Of a stretch of 64,000 nucleotides of DNA, positions 53,347 to 63,644 are shown piece by piece; within the stretch, counting starts at the first letter, position 1, and each line of letters begins with the position of its first letter. Origin of the DNA: Halobacillus litoralis (GTDB lineage: Bacteria > Bacillota > Bacilli > Bacillales > Halobacillaceae); the NCBI RefSeq assembly GCF_020171725.1, contig NZ_JAIVAJ010000002.1, forward strand, positions 62,001-126,000, in the 5' to 3' direction. The notes beneath the pieces were generated by a model that was not told where the DNA came from, made no database searches, and was given only the letters and a program-made list of their open reading frames with translations. Both the position numbers and the translations under genes were made by a program.

Positions 53347-55677
53347 ATGACTGAAAAACAGAGAACTCAAATTCCCCTCCTTCCCCTTAGAGGGCTGTTA
53401 GTGTATCCATCCATGGTGCTGCACTTGGATGTGGGACGAGAGAAATCCGTCCAGGCATTAGAGCAGGCTATGATGGATGATAATGAAATTTTCCTAGTAT
53501 CACAAAAAGAGGTCAATATCGATGAACCGGGTTCAAGTGATATGTACAGCGTCGGGACTGTAGCCCGTGTCAAACAAATGGTGAAGCTTCCGAACGGAAC
53601 CAACCGTGTATTGGTTGAAGGGCTCTACCGTGCGACCATTGACGACCTAAACGAAGAAGATGAATTTTACAAAGCGAATATTACCAAGCTCGAAGATGAG
53701 CATGAGGATAAAAACGAAGAAGAGGCACTTATGCGTACGCTTCTCAACCAGTTCGAACAGTATGTCAAAGTCTCAAAAAAAGTCAGCCAGGAGACGTTTA
53801 ATACGGTTTCAGACATCGATGAGCCGAGTCACCTAGCCGATATCGTGACGTCTCACTTGCCGATCAAGCTGAAAGACAAGCAGAAGATCCTCGAGATGGA
53901 AAACGTTAAGAAACGTATCCAGAAGTTGATTGAGCTGATCGGGAATGAACGAGAAGTGCTCCAGATTGAGCAGAAAATCGGTCAGCGAGTGAAGAAGTCG
54001 ATGGAGAAAACGCAGAAGGAATACTACCTGCGTGAACAGATGAAAGCCATACAGAATGAGCTTGGGGATAAAGACGGAAAGTCCGGCGAAGTCGCCCAGC
54101 TGAAAGAAAAAATCGAAAAGGCGCAAATGCCTGAACGTGTAGAGAAGGTCGCTTATAAAGAACTCGGCCGCTATGAAAAAGTGCCTCAAAGCTCAGCTGA
54201 AAGCTCCGTCATTCGTAACTATATCGAGTGGCTGGTCACGATTCCCTGGTACGACGAAACAGAAGATAACCTCGATGTGAATAACGCCGAGAAGATTCTC
54301 GACGAGGACCATTACGGCTTAGAAAAAGTGAAAGACCGTGTTCTCGAGTATATCGCTGTTCAAAGGCTGACCCAGTCCATCAAAGGACCGATCCTATGCT
54401 TAGTGGGACCACCGGGTGTCGGGAAGACATCGCTGGCTAAATCCATTGCCCGTGCCATCAACCGTAAGTTTGTTCGAATCTCCCTGGGTGGAGTGCGCGA
54501 CGAAGCGGAAATCAGAGGACACCGCCGGACATACATCGGCGCTATGCCGGGGCGTATCATTCAGGGCATGAAGCGTGCAGAGACCTTGAATCCTGTCTTC
54601 TTACTGGATGAGATCGATAAAATGGCCAGTGACTTCAGAGGCGATCCTTCTTCCGCCATGCTCGAGGTCCTTGACCCTGAACAAAACGGAAACTTCAGCG
54701 ATCACTTCATCGAAGAAACCTATGATCTATCGAAGGTCATGTTCGTTGCGACAGCGAACAATATGGCGCAGATCCCGGGTCCATTGCGTGACCGTATGGA
54801 AGTCATTACGATTGCAGGTTACACGGAAGTCGAGAAGCTTCATATTGCCAAAGAACACCTTTTGCCGAAACAGGTGAAAGAAAACGGTCTGAAAAAGAGT
54901 CAGCTTCAGTTCAGAGAGGAAGCGCTCCTTAAGCTGATTCGCCGTTACACACGCGAAGCCGGAGTTCGTGGATTAGAACGTGAAATCGCGAGTATCTGTC
55001 GTAAGGCAGCAAAGATTCTTGTGGCAGGCGAGAAGCAGCGTGTCGTCGTAACAGAGAAACAATTGGAGGAACTGCTCGGTCGTCCTAAGTTCCGGTATGG
55101 ACAAGCAGAGCTTGAGGACCAAATCGGAGCCGCGACAGGCCTTGCTTATACAACAGCAGGTGGAGATACCCTATCCATCGAAGTTTCAATCTATCCTGGT
55201 AAAGGCCAATTGACGCTGACAGGAAAGCTCGGGGATGTCATGAAGGAATCGGCTCAGGCAGCCTTCAGTTATATTCGTTCCCGTGCCGATGAATTAGATA
55301 TCGATCCGGAGTTCGTCGAAAAGAACGATATTCACATTCACGTCCCGGAAGGTGCTACACCGAAAGACGGGCCTTCAGCAGGTATTACGATGGCGACAGC
55401 CTTAGTCTCTGCGTTGACGGGGCGTCCTGTGCGTAAAGAAGTTGGGATGACCGGTGAGATTACGCTGCGCGGACGTGTGCTGCCAATCGGCGGGTTGAAG
55501 CAGAAATCTTTAAGTGCCCATAGAGCCGGGTTGACCAAGGTGATTATTCCTTCTGAGAACGAGAAGGACCTGGAGGATATCCCTGAGAGCATCAAGGAGG
55601 GCTTGACTTTCGTTCCAGTTAAACATTTGGACGAAGTACTCAAGCACGCATTAACGGAGGAAATTCATGAAAGTTAA
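53347..55677 (+). CDS. lonA: ATP-dependent Lon protease
   Basis: 776 aa. N-terminal substrate domain ([20 protein letters not shown], in parts), AAA+ with Walker [13 protein letters not shown] (about residue 356) and DEIDKM, and a C-terminal serine protease domain with [15 protein letters not shown] (catalytic Ser) and the later catalytic Lys in [17 protein letters not shown] 53347 follows ACGGAGGTG. Its last codons overlap engB by 11 bp. Confidence 0.97.
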   Translation: MTEKQRTQIPLLPLRGLLVYPSMVLHLDVGREKSVQALEQAMMDDNEIFLVSQKEVNIDEPGSSDMYSVGTVARVKQMVKLPNGTNRVLVEGLYRATIDDLNEEDEFYKANITKLEDEHEDKNEEEALMRTLLNQFEQYVKVSKKVSQETFNTVSDIDEPSHLADIVTSHLPIKLKDKQKILEMENVKKRIQKLIELIGNEREVLQIEQKIGQRVKKSMEKTQKEYYLREQMKAIQNELGDKDGKSGEVAQLKEKIEKAQMPERVEKVAYKELGRYEKVPQSSAESSVIRNYIEWLVTIPWYDETEDNLDVNNAEKILDEDHYGLEKVKDRVLEYIAVQRLTQSIKGPILCLVGPPGVGKTSLAKSIARAINRKFVRISLGGVRDEAEIRGHRRTYIGAMPGRIIQGMKRAETLNPVFLLDEIDKMASDFRGDPSSAMLEVLDPEQNGNFSDHFIEETYDLSKVMFVATANNMAQIPGPLRDRMEVITIAGYTEVEKLHIAKEHLLPKQVKENGLKKSQLQFREEALLKLIRRYTREAGVRGLEREIASICRKAAKILVAGEKQRVVVTEKQLEELLGRPKFRYGQAELEDQIGAATGLAYTTAGGDTLSIEVSIYPGKGQLTLTGKLGDVMKESAQAAFSYIRSRADELDIDPEFVEKNDIHIHVPEGATPKDGPSAGITMATALVSALTGRPVRKEVGMTGEITLRGRVLPIGGLKQKSLSAHRAGLTKVIIPSENEKDLEDIPESIKEGLTFVPVKHLDEVLKHALTEEIHES

Positions 55678-56254
55678 TTCAGCAGATATTGTAATTAGTG
55701 CAGCAAGTCAAAAGCAGTACCCGAAGCAGCTGATTCCTGAAATCGCGCTTGCCGGTCGTTCCAACGTAGGTAAATCATCTTTCATCAATAAGATGATTCA
55801 ACGGAAGAACCTTGCCAGGACATCTTCAAAGCCTGGTAAAACGCAGACCTTGAATTTTTATATCATCAATGATCAATTCCATTTCGTCGATGTTCCCGGA
55901 TATGGCTATGCCAAAGTGTCTAAAACGGAACGGGCGAAGTGGGGAAAGATGATGGAGGAATACTTCGCTGAAAGAGAGCAGTTACGTGCTACTGCTCTCA
56001 TCATCGATGTCCGTCACAAGCCGACCGAAGATGATGTCTTAATGTATGACTACTTGAAACATTTCGGCATGCCGGTGATGGTCATTGCTACGAAGCTTGA
56101 TAAAATTAAAAAAGGACAGAGGCAGAAGCAGTTGAAAATGATCCGGGAAACGTTGGAGATCGAAGAGGAAGACGATTTGATCCCATTCTCCTCAGAGACT
56201 GGGGAAGGAAAAGACGTTGCTTGGAGAACGATGCTGTCCCATTTGAATTTATAA
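55667..56254 (+). CDS. engB: Ribosome biogenesis GTPase EngB (YsxC/YihA)
   Basis: 195 aa. G1 [12 protein letters not shown], the effector-loop Thr/Ser region ([15 protein letters not shown]), G3 [10 protein letters not shown]4 ATKLDK and G5 FSSETGEG. It helps assemble the 50S subunit. The ATG lies within the end of lonA (TTCATGAAAG) after GGAGG, implying coupling. Confidence 0.97.
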   Translation: MKVNSADIVISAASQKQYPKQLIPEIALAGRSNVGKSSFINKMIQRKNLARTSSKPGKTQTLNFYIINDQFHFVDVPGYGYAKVSKTERAKWGKMMEEYFAEREQLRATALIIDVRHKPTEDDVLMYDYLKHFGMPVMVIATKLDKIKKGQRQKQLKMIRETLEIEEEDDLIPFSSETGEGKDVAWRTMLSHLNL

Positions 56255-56261
56255 GTACGAA

Positions 56262-56298
56262 AGCCACTTCTTGATGAAAGAGGTGGCTTTTTTCATAG
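56262..56298 (+). terminator. Terminator after engB
   Basis: AAGCCACTTCTT pairs with AAGAGGTGGCTT, followed by six Ts. Confidence 0.88.
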
Positions 56299-56418
56299 TT
56301 TACAAAAGAATATTTACTTAATTTTATGCATTTTTATGCATTTAGCAGTAAATAGCTGTTTGGACGAGCATGAGCTCTGTATTCAGAATATTTCTCTAAA
56401 AACGCCAAGTTTTGAATT

Positions 56419-56447
56419 TTGGGAATTATATGAAATAACGGTACAAT
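56419..56447 (+). promoter_or_regulatory. Promoter of the amino-acid ABC transporter
   Basis: TTGGGA (56419-56424), 17-bp spacer, TACAAT (56442-56447), 57 bp before the first gene. Upstream at 56321-56343 is a short tandem repeat of TTTTATGCAT. Confidence 0.6.
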
Positions 56448-56503
56448 TACATAGTGTCGCAATACGACGAACATACAGAACATTTAAGGGGGATGAATCG
56501 GTT

Positions 56504-57343
56504 ATGAAGAAATTATTTTTATTGATTGTACTTGGACTCCTTATGATCTTCGCCGCTGCATGTGGCAGTAGTGAAGGTGGAGGCGAAGAAGAAGCAGAAT
56601 CAGGTGATGAAACGTCTGGTGATTCTGGAGAAAGCACGGAATCAGGCGCGGATTATCAATTAGTGGAGGATGGCATGTTTACGTATGCTGCATCGGGTGA
56701 GTTCCGTCCGTTCAGTATGACAAGTGCCAGTGGTGAAATGACAGGTTTCGATATCGATGTAGCGAAAGCTGTAGCAGAAGAGCTTGGACTGCAGCCAAGT
56801 CAGCAGAAACAGAAGTTCGCTTCCATTGTTGAGGGTGTAAAATCAGGACGTTTTGACGCGGCGGTTGCCAGTCATACGATAACGCCTGAACGCTCTGAGC
56901 AGGTTGATTTCTCGACACCTTATTACTACTCGGGAGCGCAGGTATTCACAAGACCAGACAGCGATGTTCAAAGCATCGAGGACTTGGAAGGGATGGAAAT
57001 TGCCGTTTCCAAAGGATCCACTTACAGCGCATATGCAGAGGAAGTAACCGATAATATCAAGACATACGACAGTGACGTCGTGGCTTTGCAATCATTGGCG
57101 AAGGGCCGTCACGATGCTGTGATTACAGACTTCTTGACAGGTAAAGAAGCGATGCAGCAGGACCTTGAAATCGAAGCAAAAGATATGATTGAACGTAGTG
57201 AACAGGCGATTGCTGTTGCGAAAGGGAACGAGAAGCTTCTTGAAGATATCAACGCAGCACTCGAAACGCTTCGCGAAAATGGAACGCTTGCCGAAATCAG
57301 TAATGAATACTTCGGTGACGATATTACAACGGTACCTGAATGA
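56504..57343 (+). CDS. Polar amino-acid ABC transporter substrate-binding lipoprotein
   Basis: 279 aa. Type II signal peptide with lipobox FAAAC (Cys near residue 21), an acidic Ser/Gly/Glu linker to about residue 50, then a SBP_bac_3 domain (FRPFSMTSASGEMTGFDIDV in outline, DAAVASHTITPERSEQVDFS in parts). Likely ligands are glutamine, arginine or cystine. AAGGGGGATGA precedes ATG 56504. Permease and ATPase genes follow. Confidence 0.93.
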   Translation: MKKLFLLIVLGLLMIFAAACGSSEGGGEEEAESGDETSGDSGESTESGADYQLVEDGMFTYAASGEFRPFSMTSASGEMTGFDIDVAKAVAEELGLQPSQQKQKFASIVEGVKSGRFDAAVASHTITPERSEQVDFSTPYYYSGAQVFTRPDSDVQSIEDLEGMEIAVSKGSTYSAYAEEVTDNIKTYDSDVVALQSLAKGRHDAVITDFLTGKEAMQQDLEIEAKDMIERSEQAIAVAKGNEKLLEDINAALETLRENGTLAEISNEYFGDDITTVPE

Positions 57344-57365
57344 TCACCTGAGTGGACACATAACG

Positions 57366-57396
57366 AAAAAGAGTGCGCATTCGCGTACTCTTTTTC
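57366..57396 (+). terminator. Attenuating terminator after the binding-protein gene
   Basis: AAAAAGAGT plus GCG pairs with CGC and ACTCTTTTT (GT bulge). Within ABC operons such hairpins usually lower expression of the permease relative to the binding protein. Confidence 0.75.
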
Positions 57397-57450
57397 AACT
57401 TACGTAATGAATGATCGGTTGTATGTTTAATAGAATGGGAGTGGATCGTT

Positions 57451-58128
57451 TTGTATTTAGGCTTTGTAACGTTTTGGTCTGGATTTTTTGATTCGTTGTT
57501 CAGCAGCGGTGATATCTTTTTTAAAGCGGCTCAAGTCACACTGGCTTTGACTGTCGTATCCATTTTTATTGCACTTTTTATCGGGTTATTCTTTGCCCTT
57601 CTTAAAATCTCCAACATAAAACCACTGGAGTGGATCGCGAATGCCTACATTTATGTCGTTCGTGGTACGCCTCTTATCGTACAAATCTTCGTATTCTTCT
57701 ATGGACTGACGAGCATTTGGATGATCAGCGGTTTCTGGTCCGTTGCTTTGGGTCTTGCCTTCCACAACGGAGCTTACATTGCTGAGATCTTCCGTGGTTC
57801 CATTCAATCGATTGGAAAAGGACAGACCGAGGCCGGGCGCTCATTAGGAATGAGTCAAATGACGACGATGCGCCGAATCATTCTTCCGCAGGCTTTCAGA
57901 CGGGCATTGCCGCCACTTGGAAACCAGTTTATCATTGGATTGAAAGACTCCTCGCTGGCAGCTTTCATCGGGGTGCAGGAGATCTTTGCCCTTGCTACAA
58001 CACGCGGAGCGAATACATTCGATTACATGACATGGCTTTTGGTCTGTGCGGTTTGGTATTTAGTTCTTGTCTTTATCCTTACGCTTCTTGTAGGGTTAGT
58101 AGAGAAGAAACTGGCAGCAAGCGATTAA
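57451..58128 (+). CDS. Polar amino-acid ABC transporter permease
   Basis: 225 aa, HisM/GlnP type: about five transmembrane helices, VRGTPLIVQIFVFFYG, and the EAA loop EAGRSLGMSQMTTMRRIILPQA that docks on the ATPase. TTG start 57451 with GGGAG about 8 nt upstream; the ATPase gene follows after 18 bp. Confidence 0.93.
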   Translation: MYLGFVTFWSGFFDSLFSSGDIFFKAAQVTLALTVVSIFIALFIGLFFALLKISNIKPLEWIANAYIYVVRGTPLIVQIFVFFYGLTSIWMISGFWSVALGLAFHNGAYIAEIFRGSIQSIGKGQTEAGRSLGMSQMTTMRRIILPQAFRRALPPLGNQFIIGLKDSSLAAFIGVQEIFALATTRGANTFDYMTWLLVCAVWYLVLVFILTLLVGLVEKKLAASD

Positions 58129-58146
58129 TGGAGGGAGACGTTACGA

Positions 58147-58881
58147 TTGGGTAAGAAAATGATTGAAGTACATGATTTAAATAAATATTTCGGAGACTTA
58201 CACGTATTGAAAGGCATTGACTTCACAGTAGATGAGAGTGAAGTGGTCTGTTTGATCGGAGCCAGTGGGTCCGGTAAGAGTACGATGCTCAGATGCTTGA
58301 ATTTCCTTGAGATGAAAAATAGTGGAGACATCCTGCTGAAAGGGGAAAATATCGACCCTAAAACAGAAGACTTGAACAAGGTGCGTCAGCAGGTCGGCAT
58401 GGTGTTTCAACACTTCAACCTCTTCCCGCACAAGACGGTTCTTCAAAATGTCATAGAAGCTCCGATTCAAGTGAAGAAAGTCTCTAAAGCGCAGGCAAGA
58501 GAAGAGGGGAAAGAGCTGCTTGATAAAGTCGGGCTCGCCGATAAGGCAGATGTCTACCCGTCCAGACTTTCCGGTGGACAAAAGCAGCGTGTCGCGATTG
58601 CACGTGCGCTGGCGATGAAGCCTGAAATCATGTTGTTTGATGAACCGACTTCAGCACTCGACCCTGAGCTGGTCGGGGAAGTACTTCAAACGATGAAGGA
58701 CCTCGCGCAGGAAGGAATGACGATGGTCGTCGTGACGCACGAAATGGGATTCGCGCGTGAAGTCGCTGATCGTGTCGTTTATATGCACGATGGAAAGATC
58801 GTCGAAACAGGTAAACCTAAAGATTTATTTGAAAATCCGAAAGAAACAAGAACGCAGGAGTTCCTTAGCTCCATTTTATAA
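58147..58881 (+). CDS. Polar amino-acid ABC transporter ATPase
   Basis: 244 aa, GlnQ/ArtP type. Walker [11 protein letters not shown]-loop [13 protein letters not shown], signature [15 protein letters not shown], Walker [13 protein letters not shown] and the H-loop THEMGFA. Start TTG 58147 with GGAGGGAG upstream; ATG 58159 is an alternative. Strong terminator after it. Confidence 0.94.
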   Translation: MGKKMIEVHDLNKYFGDLHVLKGIDFTVDESEVVCLIGASGSGKSTMLRCLNFLEMKNSGDILLKGENIDPKTEDLNKVRQQVGMVFQHFNLFPHKTVLQNVIEAPIQVKKVSKAQAREEGKELLDKVGLADKADVYPSRLSGGQKQRVAIARALAMKPEIMLFDEPTSALDPELVGEVLQTMKDLAQEGMTMVVVTHEMGFAREVADRVVYMHDGKIVETGKPKDLFENPKETRTQEFLSSIL

Positions 58882-58883
58882 AA

Positions 58884-58925
58884 AGAAGCGGGATGCATCG
58901 TAATCTGATGCATCCCGCTTTTTTG
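58884..58925 (+). terminator. Terminator after the ABC transporter operon
   Basis: A 14-bp perfect stem AAGCGGGATGCATC/GATGCATCCCGCTT and a 7-nt loop, then a T run. Confidence 0.93.
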
Positions 58926-58985
58926 TGTGAGATTAAGCAATATTCGGTTTATCTTTTCTTGTTCAGGTAAAAGATAAGAGAAAGG

Positions 58986-59465
58986 CTATTTTTTATATAC
59001 CATATAGAAACCGAGTCCGATGAGTACAAACGGCCAGAAGCGTTTGACAAACAGCACAGCATCTTGAAGCCAGCTAAACCATCCAGGTGTTACAGGGGTT
59101 AACAATGCGAATGCACCGATTCCGATTAGGATGAGGGCAGGAATCAGTCCGATTTTGAACTTCTGATACCGAAGCAGAAAAGCGATTCCGATGATCAGTA
59201 CATAAATGCCCCAGTGATCACTCCAGAAGCCGAAGTAATGGATGGCGTGAAAATGGATGCCGAACCCTAATAGGAGAGCACCCGCAAAGAGGTTGGTGTA
59301 TTCGTTCGCTATGTAGCTGTGTAATAGAAGCGCACCGCCTGTAATGATCAGCAATGAAGGCCACGTATAGAACGGAGAAAGCTCTGGTATATTCAGCTGG
59401 CGCAGAAAAAAGTATATTCCGAAACCAATCAGCAGAAACCCTATCAATGAATTTTGTTTTTTCAA
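58986..59465 (-). CDS. YsxD-like multi-span membrane protein
   Basis: 159 aa with about six short hydrophobic segments in three repeats of a GFGIYFFLR / GFGIHFHAI / GLGFYMVYK type pattern, as in LiaF/LiaI transmembrane (DUF5668-like) proteins. Between engB and hemA B. subtilis has ysxD, so the name is positional. Reverse strand, AAAGGGCGTG upstream of the ATG at 59465. Confidence 0.7.
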   Translation of the reverse strand: MKKQNSLIGFLLIGFGIYFFLRQLNIPELSPFYTWPSLLIITGGALLLHSYIANEYTNLFAGALLLGFGIHFHAIHYFGFWSDHWGIYVLIIGIAFLLRYQKFKIGLIPALILIGIGAFALLTPVTPGWFSWLQDAVLFVKRFWPFVLIGLGFYMVYKK

Positions 59466-59721
59466 GTGTAAATCACGCCCTTTCTACCATAGTATTGAAA
59501 TGTCGCATCCTTGCGAAAGCTCGCAGGTTTTGGTATATTACAAACGGATTATAAATTATATTTGTTCTAAAAAAACAGTGATATTTTTCTTCGTTATGTA
59601 ACATTATCCTATCATACAGATTCAAACTCTGTTCATATTTTTACGGAAATATTTCTTGAGATGCATGTTATACTAGTAGATATGGGAATACGAATGGAAC
59701 GTTTAAGTGGGGGTAGATGTA

Positions 59722-61095
59722 ATGCACATTTTAGCTGTCGGTTTAAACTATAAAACAGCCCCTGTGGAAATACGAGAGAATCTTACATTTTCAGAGGACC
59801 AACTGCAAGCAGCGATGCTTGAGCTGAACGGAAGAAAAAGTGTCCTTGAAAATGTGATTATTTCTACATGCAACCGTACGGAAATTTATGCTGTTGTGGA
59901 TCAACTGCATACAGGGCGGTACTATATTAAGCAGTTTCTTTCTGATTGGTTTAATATCGAGAAAGAGGAGTTTTCTCCATTTCTTTCGATTTATGAGACA
60001 GATGGTGCCATTGAGCATCTTCTTCGTGTTACTTCCGGGCTCGATTCTATGGTGCTTGGCGAAACGCAGATTCTCGGTCAGATGAAGCAGGCTTTCCTGA
60101 ACGCACAGGAATGTGGTACGACAGGTACGATTTTCAACCAGCTCTTTAAACAGGCGGTTACGATGGCGAAAAAAGGTCACAAGGAGACGGAAATCGGAGA
60201 GAATGCCGTCTCAGTCAGCTACGCAGCGGTAGAATTGGCGCGTAAAATCTTCGGCGACCTTGTCCACAAGCACATCGTCATTGTCGGTGCAGGAAAGATG
60301 GGCGAGCTTGCGGCGAAGAACCTTCAAGGCTCAGGTGTCAAGAAGGTTTCCGTTGTAAACCGCACGCTGTCTAAGGCTCAAGTTGTGGCTGATCAGTTTA
60401 ACGGGAAGGCTCGTACGATGGAGGATTTAGAGGATGTCTTAACAGATGCTGACATCGTCATCAGCTCCACGGGTGCATCTGACTATGTGATTACACGTGA
60501 GCAGATGAAGCCGATTCACAAGAAGCGTAAGGGTAAGCCGTTGTTCTTTGTCGATATTGCCGTGCCGCGTGACTTGGATCCTGCCATGGAGGATTTAGAG
60601 AGCGTTTTCCTTTATGACATTGATGATCTGCAAGGCATTGTCGATGCGAACCTTGAGATGAGGAAGCAGGCGGCTGAACAGATTGAAATCATGATCGAAG
60701 CGGAAATTGTTGAGTTTAAAGAATGGCTTCAGACGATTGGTGTTGTTCCAGTCATTTCAGCCCTACGTACAAAGGCGTTGTCCATCCAGGCAGAGACGAT
60801 GAAGAGCATCGAGCGCAAGATGCCGGATATGACAGACCGTGAGAAAAAAGTCATCAGCAAGCATACGAAGAGCATCATCAATCAGATGCTGAAGGATCCG
60901 ATTCTGCAAGCGAAAGAATTGGCGGCACAGCCGGATGCTGATGAGACGCTTCAATTGTTCACTCAAATCTTCGGGATTGAAGAACAAGTAGAAGATGAGC
61001 TGAAGAAGCAGGAGAAAAAGAATAGTCCGGAGGGGAAGTCTGACATCGAGAAGGCTCCAGCGTTCTCTGTTACCCCACCGGTTGCGAACTCCTAA
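59722..61095 (+). CDS. hemA: Glutamyl-tRNA reductase
   Basis: 457 aa. Commits glutamyl-tRNA-Glu to tetrapyrrole synthesis. The N-terminal catalytic domain has [12 protein letters not shown] with the nucleophilic Cys near residue 50; [20 protein letters not shown] follows in parts; the NADPH-binding domain has [16 protein letters not shown]; and a helical dimerisation domain closes the protein. ATG 59722 lies 8 nt after GGGGG. The 59466-59721 gap carries TATACT near 59657 as a probable -10. Confidence 0.97.
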   Translation: MHILAVGLNYKTAPVEIRENLTFSEDQLQAAMLELNGRKSVLENVIISTCNRTEIYAVVDQLHTGRYYIKQFLSDWFNIEKEEFSPFLSIYETDGAIEHLLRVTSGLDSMVLGETQILGQMKQAFLNAQECGTTGTIFNQLFKQAVTMAKKGHKETEIGENAVSVSYAAVELARKIFGDLVHKHIVIVGAGKMGELAAKNLQGSGVKKVSVVNRTLSKAQVVADQFNGKARTMEDLEDVLTDADIVISSTGASDYVITREQMKPIHKKRKGKPLFFVDIAVPRDLDPAMEDLESVFLYDIDDLQGIVDANLEMRKQAAEQIEIMIEAEIVEFKEWLQTIGVVPVISALRTKALSIQAETMKSIERKMPDMTDREKKVISKHTKSIINQMLKDPILQAKELAAQPDADETLQLFTQIFGIEEQVEDELKKQEKKNSPEGKSDIEKAPAFSVTPPVANS

Positions 61096-61109
61096 GGGTG
61101 GCTGTCCAT

Positions 61110-61928
61110 ATGTTGGATTTCAAATGGGTGTACGAACTCATTCTATTGCTTTATGGACTCAGTATCATTGGATACTTTATAGATTTTGTGCAGACAAACC
61201 GGAAGGCTAACCAGATAGCCTTCTGGTTACTTAGTATGGTTTGGGGTTTACAAACCTTTTTTTTATTGACGCAGATCCTGGTTGAGGACAACCTTCCTGT
61301 AATGACGGTCTATGATGGGCTCTACTTCTATACGTGGATTCTGGTGACGTTCTCCCTGATCATCAACCGGTTGTTCCGCGTTGATTTTCTCGTCTTTTTC
61401 ACGAACGTTGTCGGCTTTCTTGTCATGCTGATCCATCTGACGACGAGAGCGCAGACAAGCCTTCAGGATCAAGGGGTCAACCTTGTGAATGAAATGCTGA
61501 TCATCCATATCAGTCTGGCGATTCTATCATATGGTTTTTTCACTTTGTCCTTCATTTTCTCTATGATGTACCTGTTACAATACCGGTTGCTGAAGAGGAA
61601 GAAGTGGAATGCCAAGTTGTTCCGTCTCGGAGATTTAACGAAGCTCGACCATTTTTCTTATATCGCTGTGATTCTTGGAGTGCCGCTCCTTCTCATCGCG
61701 ATCATTCTGGGTGTTACATGGGGATATGTTTCTCCGGATGTGTTCTACTGGTATGATTCGAAGACACTAGGCTCGTTCCTCGTCCTTATCGTGTATATCA
61801 TCTATTTGATTCTTCGCGTTGTGAAGGGCTATCAGGGCAGAGCCATTTCTATATTCAATTCAGCAGCCTTTTTATTTCTATTAATTAACTTCTTTCTATT
61901 TGGATCATTATCGAACTTTCACTTTTAG
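61110..61928 (+). CDS. hemX: HemX, membrane regulator of HemA level
   Basis: 272 aa with about eight transmembrane helices and the CcsA/ResC-like fold (YDGLYFYTWILVTFSLIINR, HISLAILSYGFFTLSFIFSM, each in part). In B. subtilis HemX lowers the HemA protein level. ATG 61110 has AAGGGTGG 8 nt upstream; GTG 61098 is too near. Between hemA and hemC in one operon. Confidence 0.92.
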   Translation: MLDFKWVYELILLLYGLSIIGYFIDFVQTNRKANQIAFWLLSMVWGLQTFFLLTQILVEDNLPVMTVYDGLYFYTWILVTFSLIINRLFRVDFLVFFTNVVGFLVMLIHLTTRAQTSLQDQGVNLVNEMLIIHISLAILSYGFFTLSFIFSMMYLLQYRLLKRKKWNAKLFRLGDLTKLDHFSYIAVILGVPLLLIAIILGVTWGYVSPDVFYWYDSKTLGSFLVLIVYIIYLILRVVKGYQGRAISIFNSAAFLFLLINFFLFGSLSNFHF

Positions 61929-61946
61929 CTTTGAGGAGGAGATTGT

Positions 61947-62876
61947 GTGAGAAAAATCGTCATTGGATCGAGAAAAAGTAACTTAGCGATCACGCAGACG
62001 GAATGGGTGATTGAGAAACTGAAAGAGATCGACCCAAGCTATGAATTTGAAATCAAACGAATCTCTACAAAAGGAGACCGTATTCTCGACGTCACGTTAT
62101 CGAAAGTCGGAGGGAAGGGCCTTTTCATTAAAGAGATTGAACAGGCGATGTATGACGGGGAGATCGACATGGCGGTCCACAGCATGAAGGATATGCCGGC
62201 GGTCGTAGCGGAAGGACTTACGGTTGCGTCGGTACCGATTCGTGAGGACCACCGCGATGCCTTTGTATCGAACGATCACGTTGCCCTGAAAGATCTTCCG
62301 GCAGGAGCAATCGTCGGAACAAGCAGTCTTCGCCGTAGTGCTCAAATTAAGGCCGTGCGTCCAGATGTTGAAATTCAGTGGATTCGCGGAAATATCGATA
62401 CACGCTTAAGAAAGCTGAAGGAAGAAAACTATGACGCCATTGTCTTAGCTGCCGCTGGCCTCAAGCGTATGGGCTGGGATGACGATGTCGTGACCGAATA
62501 CCTGGAGCCGGAAGTATGTGTGCCGGCCGTTGGTCAAGGTGCGCTTGCCATCCAGTGCCGTGAGAATGACTCTGAGCTTCGTGACTTGTTGATGAAGCTG
62601 AACCACGAATACACAGACACGACGGTAAAAGCAGAGCGCAAGTTCCTTCATGATTTGAACGGAGGCTGTCAGGTGCCGATTGGTGGCTATGCCTACAGAC
62701 AAGGGGATGAAATTGTCCTGACCGGTCTTGTTGGAACGCCTGATGGAGGCACGATTCTCCAAGAGACAGCTCGCGGGACAGACCCTCTTGAAGTCGGAAA
62801 AGAAGTCGCGGACTTGTTGAAGAAGCAGGGAGCACAGGAGATCGTAGATCAAGCTAAAGAGGAGTATGACCAGTAA
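61947..62876 (+). CDS. hemC: Porphobilinogen deaminase (hydroxymethylbilane synthase)
   Basis: 309 aa. Joins four porphobilinogens using a dipyrromethane cofactor. [16 protein letters not shown] at the start, [11 protein letters not shown] with the catalytic Asp region, [16 protein letters not shown] and [13 protein letters not shown] with the cofactor-binding Cys. GTG 61947 after GAGGAGGAG. Stop and hemD start share TAATG. Confidence 0.97.
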   Translation: MRKIVIGSRKSNLAITQTEWVIEKLKEIDPSYEFEIKRISTKGDRILDVTLSKVGGKGLFIKEIEQAMYDGEIDMAVHSMKDMPAVVAEGLTVASVPIREDHRDAFVSNDHVALKDLPAGAIVGTSSLRRSAQIKAVRPDVEIQWIRGNIDTRLRKLKEENYDAIVLAAAGLKRMGWDDDVVTEYLEPEVCVPAVGQGALAIQCRENDSELRDLLMKLNHEYTDTTVKAERKFLHDLNGGCQVPIGGYAYRQGDEIVLTGLVGTPDGGTILQETARGTDPLEVGKEVADLLKKQGAQEIVDQAKEEYDQ

Positions 62877-63643
62877 TGCTGCCTCTTTCGGGGAAGACCA
62901 TCCTCGTAACAAGAGGGGAGTCACAAGCTGGACCGCTCATTCAAGCGATTGAAGAAAAGGGAGGGGAAGCCATTCTTACCCCTCTGATTTCCTTTAAAGC
63001 AAAAGATACCTATGAGAATCAGCAGATCCTCAACAAACTTCACGACTATTCATGGGTTTTTTTCACAAGCTCTAATGGCGTGAAGTTTTTTTTCTCTCTT
63101 CTTGAAAAAAGAGGAGGATCGATACATGACAACCTGCGATTTGCTGTCGTAGGTAAGAAGACAGCGAAGACGCTGAAATCGTTTGGATACAAAGCGGATT
63201 TCACACCGTCCTCCTATAAAGCGTCCGCTATGGGACCGGAGTTTTTCCATACATTTCAAGAGCCTTCACCGATTCTTTACGTTCGTGGGAACCGGTCGCG
63301 TGATGAACTGATCGCTATGTTTCATAAACAGCAGGTCTTTTTTCAAACGATGACGGCTTATGATACGCTGTTATTGAAAGACCAACAACAAGACATCGAT
63401 CAATTATTGAAGAATGGACAATTAGATGCACTCACCTTTACAAGCCCGTCAACGGTCGAAGCGTTCAGTAAGGTAGCCACGCTCAATGAGGCTCTAATCC
63501 TGCCTTGCTTCTGCATTGGACCAACGACGGCCGAACAAGCGGAGTCAGTCGGATTCCGTCATATACACACACCTGAGACGTTCACAGTGGAACATCTGGT
63601 GGAACGAATCTCTCAGTATTTCCGTGAAAAAGGAGAACGATAG
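62876..63643 (+). CDS. hemD: Uroporphyrinogen-III synthase
   Basis: 255 aa. The fast-diverging HemD family: VTRGESQAGPLIQAIEEKGG, WVFFTSSNGVKFFF, VVGKKTAKTL, LYVRGNRSRDEL, LTFTSPSTVEAF and CIGPTTAEQAESVGF are the recognisable blocks of the two-domain fold. It cyclises hydroxymethylbilane with inversion of ring D. Overlaps the hemC stop by one base. Confidence 0.94.
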   Translation: MLPLSGKTILVTRGESQAGPLIQAIEEKGGEAILTPLISFKAKDTYENQQILNKLHDYSWVFFTSSNGVKFFFSLLEKRGGSIHDNLRFAVVGKKTAKTLKSFGYKADFTPSSYKASAMGPEFFHTFQEPSPILYVRGNRSRDELIAMFHKQQVFFQTMTAYDTLLLKDQQQDIDQLLKNGQLDALTFTSPSTVEAFSKVATLNEALILPCFCIGPTTAEQAESVGFRHIHTPETFTVEHLVERISQYFREKGER

Positions 63644-63644
63644 T

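Noticed and set aside
59535..59556. Possible PerR-like box (TTATAAATTATATT) upstream of hemA
   Set aside because: B. subtilis hemA has a PerR box, but this site fits the 15-base consensus poorly in every alignment and lies about 170 bp from the start.
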